A DNA stretch of 12,717 bases from RFQD01 sp049314515 (GTDB taxonomy: Bacteria; Actinomycetota; Actinomycetes; Actinomycetales; Microbacteriaceae): assembly GCA_049314515.1 (NCBI GenBank), contig JBMOEY010000040.1, forward strand, positions 1-12,717. The letters are read 5' to 3'. The notes under the pieces were generated by a model. The model had not been told where the DNA came from, ran no database searches, and saw only the letters and a program-made list of their open reading frames with translations. Below, piece by piece: positions 5,960 through 12,670 of this stretch; within the stretch, counting starts at the first letter, position 1, and each line of letters opens with the position of its first letter. Made by a program: the position numbers and the translations under genes.

Positions 5960-5965
5960 TAGACT
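5960..5965 (+). promoter_or_regulatory. -10 box of the tetR-glutaredoxin operon
   Basis: TAGACT ends 6 nt before ATG 5972; a -35-like TTGCGC begins at 5939. It makes the in-frame GTG at 5966 an unlikely start. Confidence 0.6.
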
Positions 5966-5971
5966 GTGCGA

Positions 5972-6592
5972 ATGCCGAAAACAGCCATGCACCCGACTCG
6001 GGAAAAGCTTGTGCTCACCATGGTTGAGATGTTGGATGGACCAGACCCCGAACACGTCACCGTCGAAGACGTACTGTCGCGTTCGGGTGTGTCGAGAGGT
6101 TCGCTCTATCACCATTTTGAGGACTTCGAGGAACTGTACGAAACAGGTCTGGCGTATCGCATTACTCAGTGGGTTACCGACTCCGCTGAAGCCATCGAAA
6201 ACATTTTTCTCAACGCGTCGTCGAGCCACGATATTCGGGAGGGCGTGCGCGCAATTACGGCCGCTACACAGGGCGCAAACCGCAGACTCAATCGACTCGA
6301 ACGGGCCCGAGCATTTGGCCTCGCCGGTTTCAACCCGCGGTTTCAGGCTGTTCTTGGCGTGGAGCAAGCTCGCATGACCGAAGTATTTCGAAGCCTGATT
6401 GAACGCGCAAAAGAGCGCGGCTGGGTCAAGCCCTCTGTCGACCCCATGGCGATGGCTGTCTTTATTCAGGCCTACACACTCGGTCGAGTGGTCGACGACA
6501 TTAGCCCTGACAAGGTCGACCCGGAGAAGTGGACTGAGCTCATCGATGACGTTGTCGTCCAGATTCTTTTCGACAATTCGTTGGATTCGTGA
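5972..6592 (+). CDS. TetR/AcrR family transcriptional regulator
   Basis: 206-residue probable dimeric repressor. The N-terminal DNA-binding domain spans about 8-60: HVTVEDVLSRSGVSRGSLYHHF is a textbook TetR helix-turn-helix, followed by EDFEELYETGL. The remaining all-helical ligand domain (about 65-200) has no features that reveal the ligand. The gene overlaps the glutaredoxin-like gene by 4 bp (GTGA), so the two are probably translated together and may respond to the same condition. Its promoter carries an inverted repeat suited to autoregulation. ATG 5972 was chosen because the -10 box ends 6 nt upstream. Confidence 0.92.
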   Translation: MPKTAMHPTREKLVLTMVEMLDGPDPEHVTVEDVLSRSGVSRGSLYHHFEDFEELYETGLAYRITQWVTDSAEAIENIFLNASSSHDIREGVRAITAATQGANRRLNRLERARAFGLAGFNPRFQAVLGVEQARMTEVFRSLIERAKERGWVKPSVDPMAMAVFIQAYTLGRVVDDISPDKVDPEKWTELIDDVVVQILFDNSLDS

Positions 6593-6849
6593 GTGTGCTC
6601 GATCACTCGCTCACCCTGATCGGGCGCTCGGGTTGTCATCTGTGCGATGACGCGAGGGCCGTCGTCGAATCGGTCTTGACCGAGCTCTCGGAAATGCCGG
6701 GAACTCGACTTTTGACAGAAATTGATATCGACACTGAGCCGGAGGCTCGGCGAATCTACGCCGACCAAATCCCGGTACTCCTTGTTGACGGCAAAGTGCA
6801 TAATTTCTGGCGAATCGACCGAGATCGACTGATATCTGCTCTTGCGTGA
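6589..6849 (+). CDS. Glutaredoxin-like thiol-disulfide protein (CHLC)
   Basis: 86-residue single-domain thioredoxin fold. LTLIGRSGCHLCDDAR gives the redox motif C16-H-L-C19, and IPVLLVDG supplies the cis-proline P62. It resembles the short glutaredoxin-like family (DUF836 type) found near proC/bS22 and heme genes in other actinobacteria. The substrate is unknown. The GTG start overlaps the tetR stop, indicating translational coupling; a GTG at 6595 is a less likely alternative. A terminator lies 92 bp after the stop. Confidence 0.88.
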   Translation: MSVLDHSLTLIGRSGCHLCDDARAVVESVLTELSEMPGTRLLTEIDIDTEPEARRIYADQIPVLLVDGKVHNFWRIDRDRLISALA

Positions 6850-6854
6850 CGCAG

Positions 6855-6871
6855 GGTAAATGCCCTTTACC
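6855..6871 (+). repeat. Inverted repeat after the glutaredoxin-like gene
   Basis: GGTAAA (6855-6860) and TTTACC (6866-6871) flank a TGCCC spacer. The stem is only 6 bp, so it could be a small hairpin at the mRNA 3' end or chance. The rest of 6872-6940 holds no gene that I can support. Confidence 0.35.
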
Positions 6872-6940
6872 ATGAAGTTTGTATTGCGGTCGTGGTTGGG
6901 GGATTAGGACCTCAATCGCTTGTGCTTGCGACATGCAAGA

Positions 6941-6980
6941 AAGAACCGCCCGTGCCCCTTGAGGGCGCCGGGCGGTTCTT
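6941..6980. terminator. Bidirectional terminator between the glutaredoxin-like and SHOCT genes
   Basis: A 12-bp perfect outer stem, AAGAACCGCCCG (6941-6952) and CGGGCGGTTCTT (6969-6980), surrounds an inner GCCC/GGGC pairing. The plus strand continues with GTTG; the minus strand continues with TCTTG after TTCTT, so the signal is T-richer on the minus side. It sits between convergent genes and can serve both. Confidence 0.88.
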
Positions 6981-7019
6981 GTTGAATGGAATCGCTCTCG
7001 AAATCGAGAGGTAGTTGGC

Positions 7020-7400
7020 TTACTTTCCGGCGAGAATTTTCTTCTTCAACGCGGTGAATTCGGCCTGGCTGATAGCACCCGACTTGAGCAGGTCGTTGGC
7101 CTTGGCAATTTCGTCGGTGTGACTGGTGCCAGCAACGTTTCGTATGTAGTCCTCCTGCTGCTTCTGTGCGGCGGCAATCATTGCTTGGCGACGCTTTGCC
7201 ATTCCGCCACCGCGAACGATGAGGTAAATCAGCGCGCCGAGCCACCACGTGACGATCAGCAGGATAATCCACAGGGCTTTCGCGCCACCACTGAGGTCGT
7301 GGTCGCTAAACAGGTCCGTCACGATGTTGATGAGGATCATGAAGTAGGCGATGAACAGGAAGATGAGGATAAAGTCCCAAAGGAAATCAACAATATGCAT
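7020..7400 (-). CDS. Two-TM SHOCT-domain membrane protein
   Basis: 126 residues. Two hydrophobic segments at about 6-29 (FLWDFILIFLFIAYFMILIN) and 41-63 (ALWIILLIVTWWLGALIYLI) resemble the phospholipase D N-terminal-like membrane hairpin. A cytoplasmic linker rich in Ala and Gln follows, then a SHOCT motif at about 97-124 (IAKANDLLKSGAISQAEFTALKKKIL). SHOCT domains are short C-terminal oligomerisation or binding modules of unclear role, so no function is assigned. It is divergent from mycoredoxin across 70 bp; TAGGAT 7 nt before the ATG suggests leaderless expression. Confidence 0.88.
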   Translation of the reverse strand: MHIVDFLWDFILIFLFIAYFMILINIVTDLFSDHDLSGGAKALWIILLIVTWWLGALIYLIVRGGGMAKRRQAMIAAAQKQQEDYIRNVAGTSHTDEIAKANDLLKSGAISQAEFTALKKKILAGK

Positions 7401-7407
7401 GTGTGAA

Positions 7408-7413
7408 ATCCTA
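7408..7413 (-). promoter_or_regulatory. -10 box of the SHOCT protein gene
   Basis: TAGGAT on the minus strand, 7 nt before ATG 7400, with no ribosome binding site between. Confidence 0.55.
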
Positions 7414-7458
7414 GCGTGCGACTAGAACAATAGTCGCGCGACAAAGACTGTGTGTCTT

Positions 7459-7464
7459 TAGACT
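7459..7464 (+). promoter_or_regulatory. -10 box of the mycoredoxin gene
   Basis: TAGACT, 6 nt before ATG 7471, with no ribosome binding site between. Confidence 0.6.
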
Positions 7465-7470
7465 GGTCGC

Positions 7471-7734
7471 ATGACGACTCCAGAAACTCAGAAAATCACG
7501 ATGTACGGCGCCGAGTGGTGTGGCGACTGCCGCCGGTCGAAGGCCTTCCTTGACGGACACGAGGTTGAGTACGAATACGTCGATCTCGAGGCGCACCCCG
7601 AGGCGGCGGAAGTCGCTCAATCCATTGCGGGTCGCAAGAACATCCCGGTCATCTCATTTCCTGACGGCACCTTCGCGGTCGAGCCGTCTGACGCCGATTT
7701 GCGCAGCAAGCTGGAGGAACTCGGCGCCCTCTAG
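7471..7734 (+). CDS. Mycoredoxin-like glutaredoxin (CGDC)
   Basis: 87-residue thioredoxin-fold protein. ITMYGAEWCGDCRRSKAFLD carries the active site C17-G-D-C20, and RKNIPVISFPDGT the cis-proline P59. Length, motif and the Gly-Arg-Lys-Asn-Ile-Pro segment match actinobacterial mycoredoxins, which reduce mycothiol mixed disulfides using mycothiol. NrdH-type redoxins are close relatives, but the CGDC and VDLEAHPEAA parts favour mycoredoxin. Its TAG stop and the stop of the opposing AspRS gene are read from one CTAG, so there is no room for a terminator between them. Confidence 0.88.
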   Translation: MTTPETQKITMYGAEWCGDCRRSKAFLDGHEVEYEYVDLEAHPEAAEVAQSIAGRKNIPVISFPDGTFAVEPSDADLRSKLEELGAL

Positions 7735-9041
7735 GGAGCGAGCCGGTTGGGCCCTCGAAAGAGGTAGGTGACCTCACGCAGGTTGGGCTGGTGCAACAGC
7801 AACATCATGACGCGCTGCAATCCCATGCCGAAGCCGCCGTGTGGCGGAACCCCGTAGCGGAAGAAGTCAAGGTAGAACGACAGTTCTTCGGGGTCAAGGC
7901 CCTTTTCGCGCGCCTGGGCCTCGAGTATTTCGACCCGGTGTTCGCGTTGCGCGCCCGTGGTGATCTCGGTTCCGCGCCAGATGAGGTCGTAGCTGTTCGT
8001 GATGGTCTGATCGCCTTCGCGACGCATGTGGTAGAACGGGCGAATCGATGACGCATAGTCGGTGAGAAAAACGAATTCGTGATCGAATGTCTCGGCAACG
8101 TAGGCAGCAATCTGCCGTTCACCCTCGGGGTCCATGTCGTCGTCTGCGCGCGGCACTTCATATCCTCGTTCGGCGACGATGCGTTTCGCCTCGGCAAGGG
8201 GGATACGGGGGAAGGGAATCGTCGGGACTACGACGTCGACGTCAAAGAGTTCCTTGATTTCGTCACCGTGCTTCTCTTTAACCGCTGAAATCGCGGCCAC
8301 GAGTAGCTCCTCCTGCATGCTCATGACGTCCTCATGACTGTCAATCCAACTGATTTCGGTATCAACCGAAATGAACTCCGTCGCATGGCGGGAAGTGAAG
8401 GAAGGGTCTGCCCGGAACACCGGTCCAATCTCGAAGATCCTGCCGAATCCGGCCGATTGGGCCATCTGCTTGAAGAACTGTGGGCTCTGCGCCAGGTATG
8501 CCTTCGTCTCGAAGTATTCGAGCTCGAAGAGCTCCGCGTTCGATTCGGATGCGCTGGCCATGAGTTTAGGCGTGTGCAGCTCAATAAAGCCGTGCTCAAT
8601 CCAGTAACTACGCATGGCATGTTCGAGGGTCGTCTCAATGCGGAAGATGAGGTTATTGCGCGGGTGTCTTAAGTCGAGGAATCGCCAGTCCATGCGCTTG
8701 TCGATACTCGAATCGGCCGCGATCGGAGTTTCGGCAATAGCCGTTGTCTCGATGTCGAGGCGGGAAATCTTGATTTCTAGTCCGCCGAGCTTGACGCGCT
8801 CATCCAGCTTCAACTCTCCGGTGACACGAATGTGCGTTCCCGCGGCGAGTCCACTGATGACGTCGGCGAGTGGGTCGATTTCTTCGGGTCGAGGATGAAC
8901 GAGCTGAGCGGCGCCAGACTCGTCTCGCAGCACCACAAACTGCACCTTCTTCTGGTCACGCACGGTGTCGACCCAGCCGGCAACGGTCACCGAGCCTTCG
9001 GGTGTGCGGGAGAGTTCTGAAATCAGCGTGCGCGCGGTCAT
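7731..9041 (-). CDS. aspS: Archaeal-type aspartyl-tRNA synthetase (aspartate--tRNA(Asp/Asn) ligase)
   Basis: 436-residue class IIb enzyme that charges tRNA-Asp with aspartate, and possibly tRNA-Asn. At this length it lacks the large insertion of bacterial AspRS (about 590 residues) and resembles the archaeal/eukaryotic type. The OB-fold anticodon domain is near 15-95 (VTVAGWVDTVRDQKKVQF), motif 1 includes FIELHTPKL, motif 2 FEIGPVFRADPSF, and motif 3 GGFGMGLQRVMM. GTEITTGAQREHR is also typical. Aligned by eye with Thermococcus AspRS, the two positions controlling tRNA discrimination (Trp26 and Lys85 there) are Asp25 and Lys84 here, so specificity is unclear. ATG 9041 was preferred to an in-frame TTG at 9050 because the latter overlaps the -10 box. 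Confidence 0.95.
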   Translation of the reverse strand: MTARTLISELSRTPEGSVTVAGWVDTVRDQKKVQFVVLRDESGAAQLVHPRPEEIDPLADVISGLAAGTHIRVTGELKLDERVKLGGLEIKISRLDIETTAIAETPIAADSSIDKRMDWRFLDLRHPRNNLIFRIETTLEHAMRSYWIEHGFIELHTPKLMASASESNAELFELEYFETKAYLAQSPQFFKQMAQSAGFGRIFEIGPVFRADPSFTSRHATEFISVDTEISWIDSHEDVMSMQEELLVAAISAVKEKHGDEIKELFDVDVVVPTIPFPRIPLAEAKRIVAERGYEVPRADDDMDPEGERQIAAYVAETFDHEFVFLTDYASSIRPFYHMRREGDQTITNSYDLIWRGTEITTGAQREHRVEILEAQAREKGLDPEELSFYLDFFRYGVPPHGGFGMGLQRVMMLLLHQPNLREVTYLFRGPNRLAP

Positions 9042-9049
9042 AGCGCCCA

Positions 9050-9055
9050 AGTTTA
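9050..9055 (-). promoter_or_regulatory. -10 box of aspS
   Basis: TAAACT on the minus strand, 8 nt before ATG 9041; transcription would begin at or one or two bases before the start codon. Confidence 0.5.
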
Positions 9056-9095
9056 CTCAGCACGGAGGCCGGGAAATCCCCAGTCACCCCGTCCG

Positions 9096-9101
9096 TAGAC
9101 T
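9096..9101 (+). promoter_or_regulatory. -10 box of the phosphatase-cytochrome c biogenesis operon
   Basis: TAGACT, 7 nt before ATG 9109. It is the only clear promoter ahead of the five-gene block. A GGGA-AA-TCCC inverted repeat at 9071-9080 lies upstream, near where a -35 would be. Confidence 0.6.
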
Positions 9102-9108
9102 TGGACTC

Positions 9109-9768
9109 ATGGTGGCTCGTCAAATTCATCTCGTCCGTCACGGTGAGGTGTTCAATCCCAATCGCGTTCTGTACGGGCGCATCCCCGGATTTGGCTTGTC
9201 AGATAAAGGCATGCGCATGGCAACTCTCGCCGCAACAAATCTTGCCGGGCGCGAGCGCACCTTCGCCAAACTCGTGGTTTCGCCGTTGCAACGCACGCGG
9301 GAATCGGCCGAGCCAATTGTTCTCGCACTCGGTCTCGACGTCACGATTGACGACCGCATCATCGAACCAACCAACGCGTTCGAGGGACAACAGATGGGTG
9401 GTCGAGATGCCGCGTGGCGTAAGCCCAAATACTGGAAGTACTTGCTAAACCCATTACGACCGAGTTGGGGCGAGCCCTACCGCGCAATCGTTAACCGCAT
9501 GATGGACGCCATCGTGGAGGCGGGCCTGTCCGTCGACGATGGCGACGTCGTGCTGGTGAGTCACCAACTTCCGATTTGGATGGTCAATCGCCATCTCAAG
9601 AAGAAGTCGCTAGCTCATTTTCCTGGCAGTCGTGAGTGTTCGCTCTCCAGCATCACAACGTTGGAGTGGTCCAATCCGGCTGACCCTTCCCACGGGCTAC
9701 AGATTGTCGGATACGTTGAGCCGGCAGCCGAACTTGCCGGTGATTCGATTGACGTCGGGGCGGTCTGA
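9109..9768 (+). CDS. Histidine phosphatase (phosphoglycerate mutase-like) family protein
   Basis: 219-residue cytosolic enzyme of the histidine phosphatase superfamily. IHLVRHGEVFNP holds the catalytic RHG with H11, SPLQRTRESAEPI the second phosphate-binding arginine, and VVLVSHQLPIW the second histidine H152. The substrate is unknown: phosphoglycerate mutase activity is not implied, and many relatives are broad phosphatases. It precedes the TlpA-like gene with overlapping stop and start (TGATG), the same order as M. tuberculosis Rv0525-Rv0529, which hints at a conserved link to cytochrome c maturation. A longer in-frame version from 8965 would cross the aspS promoter and has no family-like residues before MVARQIHLVRHGE. 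Confidence 0.93.
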   Translation: MVARQIHLVRHGEVFNPNRVLYGRIPGFGLSDKGMRMATLAATNLAGRERTFAKLVVSPLQRTRESAEPIVLALGLDVTIDDRIIEPTNAFEGQQMGGRDAAWRKPKYWKYLLNPLRPSWGEPYRAIVNRMMDAIVEAGLSVDDGDVVLVSHQLPIWMVNRHLKKKSLAHFPGSRECSLSSITTLEWSNPADPSHGLQIVGYVEPAAELAGDSIDVGAV

Positions 9769-10394
9769 TGAACCTCTCTGGTCTGCGCGAGCGACAACAG
9801 CGCCGGTTCGCGTTTGCCTTCTCGGCCGCCGCAATTTCCCTCTCACTGTTGACGCTGTCGGCCTGTGCGAGTGATCCCCTGGCTGAGCAGTACCGAGCCG
9901 GGTCGGGCAAGAATTACATCGCCGGTGACGGCTCAATCACCGAAATCGCCCCGGAAAATCGGGGTGAACCAGTGACCTTTTCTGGCACTGACCAAGCGGG
10001 TGATGTTGTCGACTCCCGTGATTATCTGGGCGAGATTACGGTCGTTAATTTTTGGTACGCCGGGTGCGCACCGTGTCGAATCGAGGCTCCGCTCCTTGAA
10101 CGCGCGTTCGAAGCGACGGCATCAACGGGGGCACAGTTTGTGGGAGTGAACGTGCGAGACCAGGCCGAAACGGTCGTCACGTTCAACACAGAATTTGGCG
10201 TGAGTTATCCGAGCATCATCGACACCCAAGGCGGTGCCCAGCTCGCGTTTTCCACAAACGTTCCGCCCAATGCCGTGCCGACGACGCTCATCCTTGACCG
10301 CCAGGGTCGCGTTGCCGCACGAATTCTCGGCGCCCTCGCCGACGTGTCAATTTTGACCACCATCGTGACCGACATTTCTCACGAAACGTCGTAG
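9768..10394 (+). CDS. TlpA/ResA-like thiol-disulfide lipoprotein for cytochrome c maturation
   Basis: 208 residues. A signal peptide (about 14-32) ends in the lipobox LSAC with C33, so the protein is probably a lipoprotein anchored outside the membrane. The TlpA/AhpC-like thioredoxin domain has VVNFWYAGCAPCRIEAP with redox C100-x-x-C103 and cis-proline P171 in NAVPTTLILD. In System II cytochrome c biogenesis such proteins keep apocytochrome CxxCH cysteines reduced, receiving electrons from CcdA, which is encoded immediately after without a gap. Its start overlaps the phosphatase stop by one base. Another extracytoplasmic disulfide reductase role is possible, but the operon argues for apocytochrome c. 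Confidence 0.93.
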   Translation: MNLSGLRERQQRRFAFAFSAAAISLSLLTLSACASDPLAEQYRAGSGKNYIAGDGSITEIAPENRGEPVTFSGTDQAGDVVDSRDYLGEITVVNFWYAGCAPCRIEAPLLERAFEATASTGAQFVGVNVRDQAETVVTFNTEFGVSYPSIIDTQGGAQLAFSTNVPPNAVPTTLILDRQGRVAARILGALADVSILTTIVTDISHETS

Positions 10395-11129
10395 ATGGGC
10401 GAGGTCGTGTACGCAGGGAGCCTGTGGCTCGCCGTTCTCGTGGCGCTCGCCGCCGGCTTCGTGTCGTTTGCCTCTCCTTGTGTCCTTCCTCTCGTTCCGG
10501 GATACCTCGGCTATGTCGGCGGTTTTGCCGGTCAACCCGGTTCCGGAGCGCGCCGCGGTCGTGTGGCGCTGGGGGCCGCCCTTTTTGTGCTCGGTTTCTC
10601 CGTGATTTTCGTTGGTTTTGGCGTCATCTTTGGCGCGGCCGGCGCGGCGATCCGCCCGTGGCTTGATCCCGTCACGCGGGTGCTCGGGCTCGTGGTCATA
10701 TTCTTGGGTTTGGTATTTGTGGGACTTTTTTCGCGCTTTCAACGCACGGCAAAATTGCCCATTCGGCCGGCGACGGGCCTCATCGGTGCTCCGTTGCTGG
10801 GGGCCGTCTTCGGGTTGGGCTGGACACCGTGCATCGGACCAACATTGGCTGCGGTGTTCGCCTTGAGCCTTGACGGTGCGTCGCCAAGTCGTGGCGCATT
10901 GTTGGCACTGAGCTATTGCGTGGGTCTAGGTTTACCGTTCGTGCTTGTGGCGCTCGGTTTCGCGTGGGCAACGCGAACGCTCGGGGTGCTGCGCCGCCAC
11001 ATCCGTGCCATCAATATCACCGGTGGCGTGGTACTCATTGTTATCGGTGTGCTCATGCTGACGGGACTCTGGTCAGTCTGGATGGCCGAGTTGCAAGCCA
11101 TGATTGGGTCATATGTCCCCGCAATCTGA
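10395..11129 (+). CDS. ccdA: Cytochrome c biogenesis protein CcdA (thiol-disulfide transporter)
   Basis: 244-residue integral membrane protein with about six transmembrane segments. It passes electrons from cytoplasmic thioredoxin across the membrane to TlpA-like proteins. The two conserved cysteines lie in SFASPCVLPLVPGY (C29) and GLGWTPCIGPTL (C146), the CcdA/DsbD-beta signature. The start follows the tlpA stop directly, and resB begins within its last 17 bases, so the three are translationally coupled. Confidence 0.95.
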   Translation: MGEVVYAGSLWLAVLVALAAGFVSFASPCVLPLVPGYLGYVGGFAGQPGSGARRGRVALGAALFVLGFSVIFVGFGVIFGAAGAAIRPWLDPVTRVLGLVVIFLGLVFVGLFSRFQRTAKLPIRPATGLIGAPLLGAVFGLGWTPCIGPTLAAVFALSLDGASPSRGALLALSYCVGLGLPFVLVALGFAWATRTLGVLRRHIRAINITGGVVLIVIGVLMLTGLWSVWMAELQAMIGSYVPAI

Positions 11130-12660
11130 GAACGTTACGAACCCCCGACTCTCGCCGGTGGGCTGGTTGCGCTGGTTTTGGCGGCAACTCACGAGTATGC
11201 GCACGGCCTTGCTCTTGTTGCTCCTTCTTGCGATTGCGGCCATACCCGGCTCGCTTTTCCCACAAAGGTCGTCTGACCCCAACGGAGTGACGGCCTACTT
11301 CGCAAACAACAAGAATCTGGCACCCGTACTCGACACTTTCCAGCTCTTTGATGTCTATGCATCCGCGTGGTTCTCGGCGATTTATCTTCTGCTCTTTATT
11401 TCGTTGATTGGGTGCGTTGTTCCCCGTGTGGCATACCACTGGCAGGCGCTGCGCAGTGCCCCGCCCCGAACCCCGTCAAATTTTGCGCGATTACCCGCTC
11501 ACGATTCGTTCGTCACTACCGCCGACACGGCGCTTGTGATGGAGAAGGCACGCGCCCTACTTCACCGTCGGGGGTATCGCGTTGCCGCCTATGACACGAA
11601 GGCCCGGCGCACCCTTTCCGCGGAGCGAGGCTATGCGCGCGAGACGGGGAACCTCGTCTTTCACGCCGCCCTCGTCGGCGTTCTTGTGACGGTTGGAGTG
11701 GGCAGTGGTGGTGGATTCACGGGGCAGCGCGTCATTTATGAAGGGCAGGCCTTCGCGAACACGCTGCTCGCCTATGACACGTTCAGTCCGGGCCGGTTCT
11801 TCGACGCATCCTCACTCACGCCGTACACGGTGCGACTCGACTCGTTCACGACCGTCTACGAAGAGAAGAACCCCAATGCAATTGGTCAACCGACGGATTA
11901 CACCGCAGATGTAACCGTACAACTCAAGGATCAGGCCCCTGAAAAAGCGGTCATCAAGGTGAATGATCCTTTGCGGTTTGGCAACACCGACATCTACCTC
12001 CTCGGCAATGGATACGCCCCGCAGGTGACCGTTCGAGACCCCGAAGGGCGAATTGTGTTCGCGGACACCATTCCCTTCCTCCCACAAGATAAGAACCTCA
12101 CCTCGGTGGGCGTGGTCAAGCTTCCCGACGGGCTTTCTGAACAACTCGGTCTCGTGGGATTTTTCTATCCCACTGTGAGCGAAGGGCACTCGGGTGCCTT
12201 CTTCTCCATGTACCCCGATCTAGTGGACCCCGTGCTCACATTCAATGTCTGGAAGGGAGACCTCGGACTCAACCAGGGTGTGCCTCGCTCGGTATATGCG
12301 TTGGATACGTCAAAGATGACGAAATTGACGGGACAGAAGACGAAACTTTCCTCGCTTGAGCTTCGACCCGGTGAGACCGCGCAACTACCCGAGGGGCTCG
12401 GTAGCGTCACATTTGATGGCGTCAAGAAATTTGTCTCACTCGACATTCACAAAGATCCCGCGCAAGGCTGGGTGCTCTTCTTCGCCTTGACATCCTTGGG
12501 GTCTCTATTGTTCTCATTGTTCATTCCGCGTCGACGCGTCTGGATTGCCGTGAGCGGATCCTCCGTTGAGGTCGGAGCACTGGCACGAAACGATGATCCG
12601 ACCCTGGATGCCTCAGTTGCGGAGCTCGTTGCGCAATTACGAACTGAGTTAGGAACTTAG
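11113..12660 (+). CDS. resB: Cytochrome c biogenesis protein ResB (System II)
   Basis: 515-residue membrane protein that, together with CcsA/CcsB (ResC), forms the System II heme exporter and cytochrome c synthase. TM segments lie near 27-46 (MRTALLLLLLLAIAAIPGS), 85-105 (SAIYLLLFISLIGCVVPR), 178-198 (GNLVFHAALVGVLVTVGVG, with conserved H184) and at the C-terminus (VLFFALTSLGSLLFSLFIPR). The long part between the last two is the large extracytoplasmic domain. ATG 11113 lies inside the end of ccdA; a TTG at 11104 is an alternative adding three residues. ccsB follows after 10 bp. Confidence 0.95.
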   Translation: MSPQSENVTNPRLSPVGWLRWFWRQLTSMRTALLLLLLLAIAAIPGSLFPQRSSDPNGVTAYFANNKNLAPVLDTFQLFDVYASAWFSAIYLLLFISLIGCVVPRVAYHWQALRSAPPRTPSNFARLPAHDSFVTTADTALVMEKARALLHRRGYRVAAYDTKARRTLSAERGYARETGNLVFHAALVGVLVTVGVGSGGGFTGQRVIYEGQAFANTLLAYDTFSPGRFFDASSLTPYTVRLDSFTTVYEEKNPNAIGQPTDYTADVTVQLKDQAPEKAVIKVNDPLRFGNTDIYLLGNGYAPQVTVRDPEGRIVFADTIPFLPQDKNLTSVGVVKLPDGLSEQLGLVGFFYPTVSEGHSGAFFSMYPDLVDPVLTFNVWKGDLGLNQGVPRSVYALDTSKMTKLTGQKTKLSSLELRPGETAQLPEGLGSVTFDGVKKFVSLDIHKDPAQGWVLFFALTSLGSLLFSLFIPRRRVWIAVSGSSVEVGALARNDDPTLDASVAELVAQLRTELGT

Positions 12661-12663
12661 GAT
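12658..12663 (+). promoter_or_regulatory. Ribosome binding site or internal -10 box before ccsB
   Basis: TAGGAT spans the resB stop and ends 7 nt before ATG 12671. It fits both the TAnnnT-to-ATG spacing seen across the window and an AGGA ribosome binding site at normal distance, so it cannot be assigned by sequence alone. Confidence 0.4.
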
Positions 12664-12670
12664 TACCCCC

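Noticed and set aside
6872..6907. Possible 11-codon ORF (ATG at 6872) after the glutaredoxin-like gene
   Set aside because: Too short, no convincing -10 at the leaderless distance and no ribosome binding site.
7791..8672. Antisense ORFs within aspS (for example 7791-8051 and 8334-8672)
   Set aside because: The AspRS frame is intact with all class II motifs; these ORFs have no recognisable domains and mirror its codon structure.
8965..9108. Long N-terminal extension of the histidine phosphatase from 8965
   Set aside because: It runs antisense through aspS and its promoter; the family sequence starts at ATG 9109, 7 nt after a TAGACT box.
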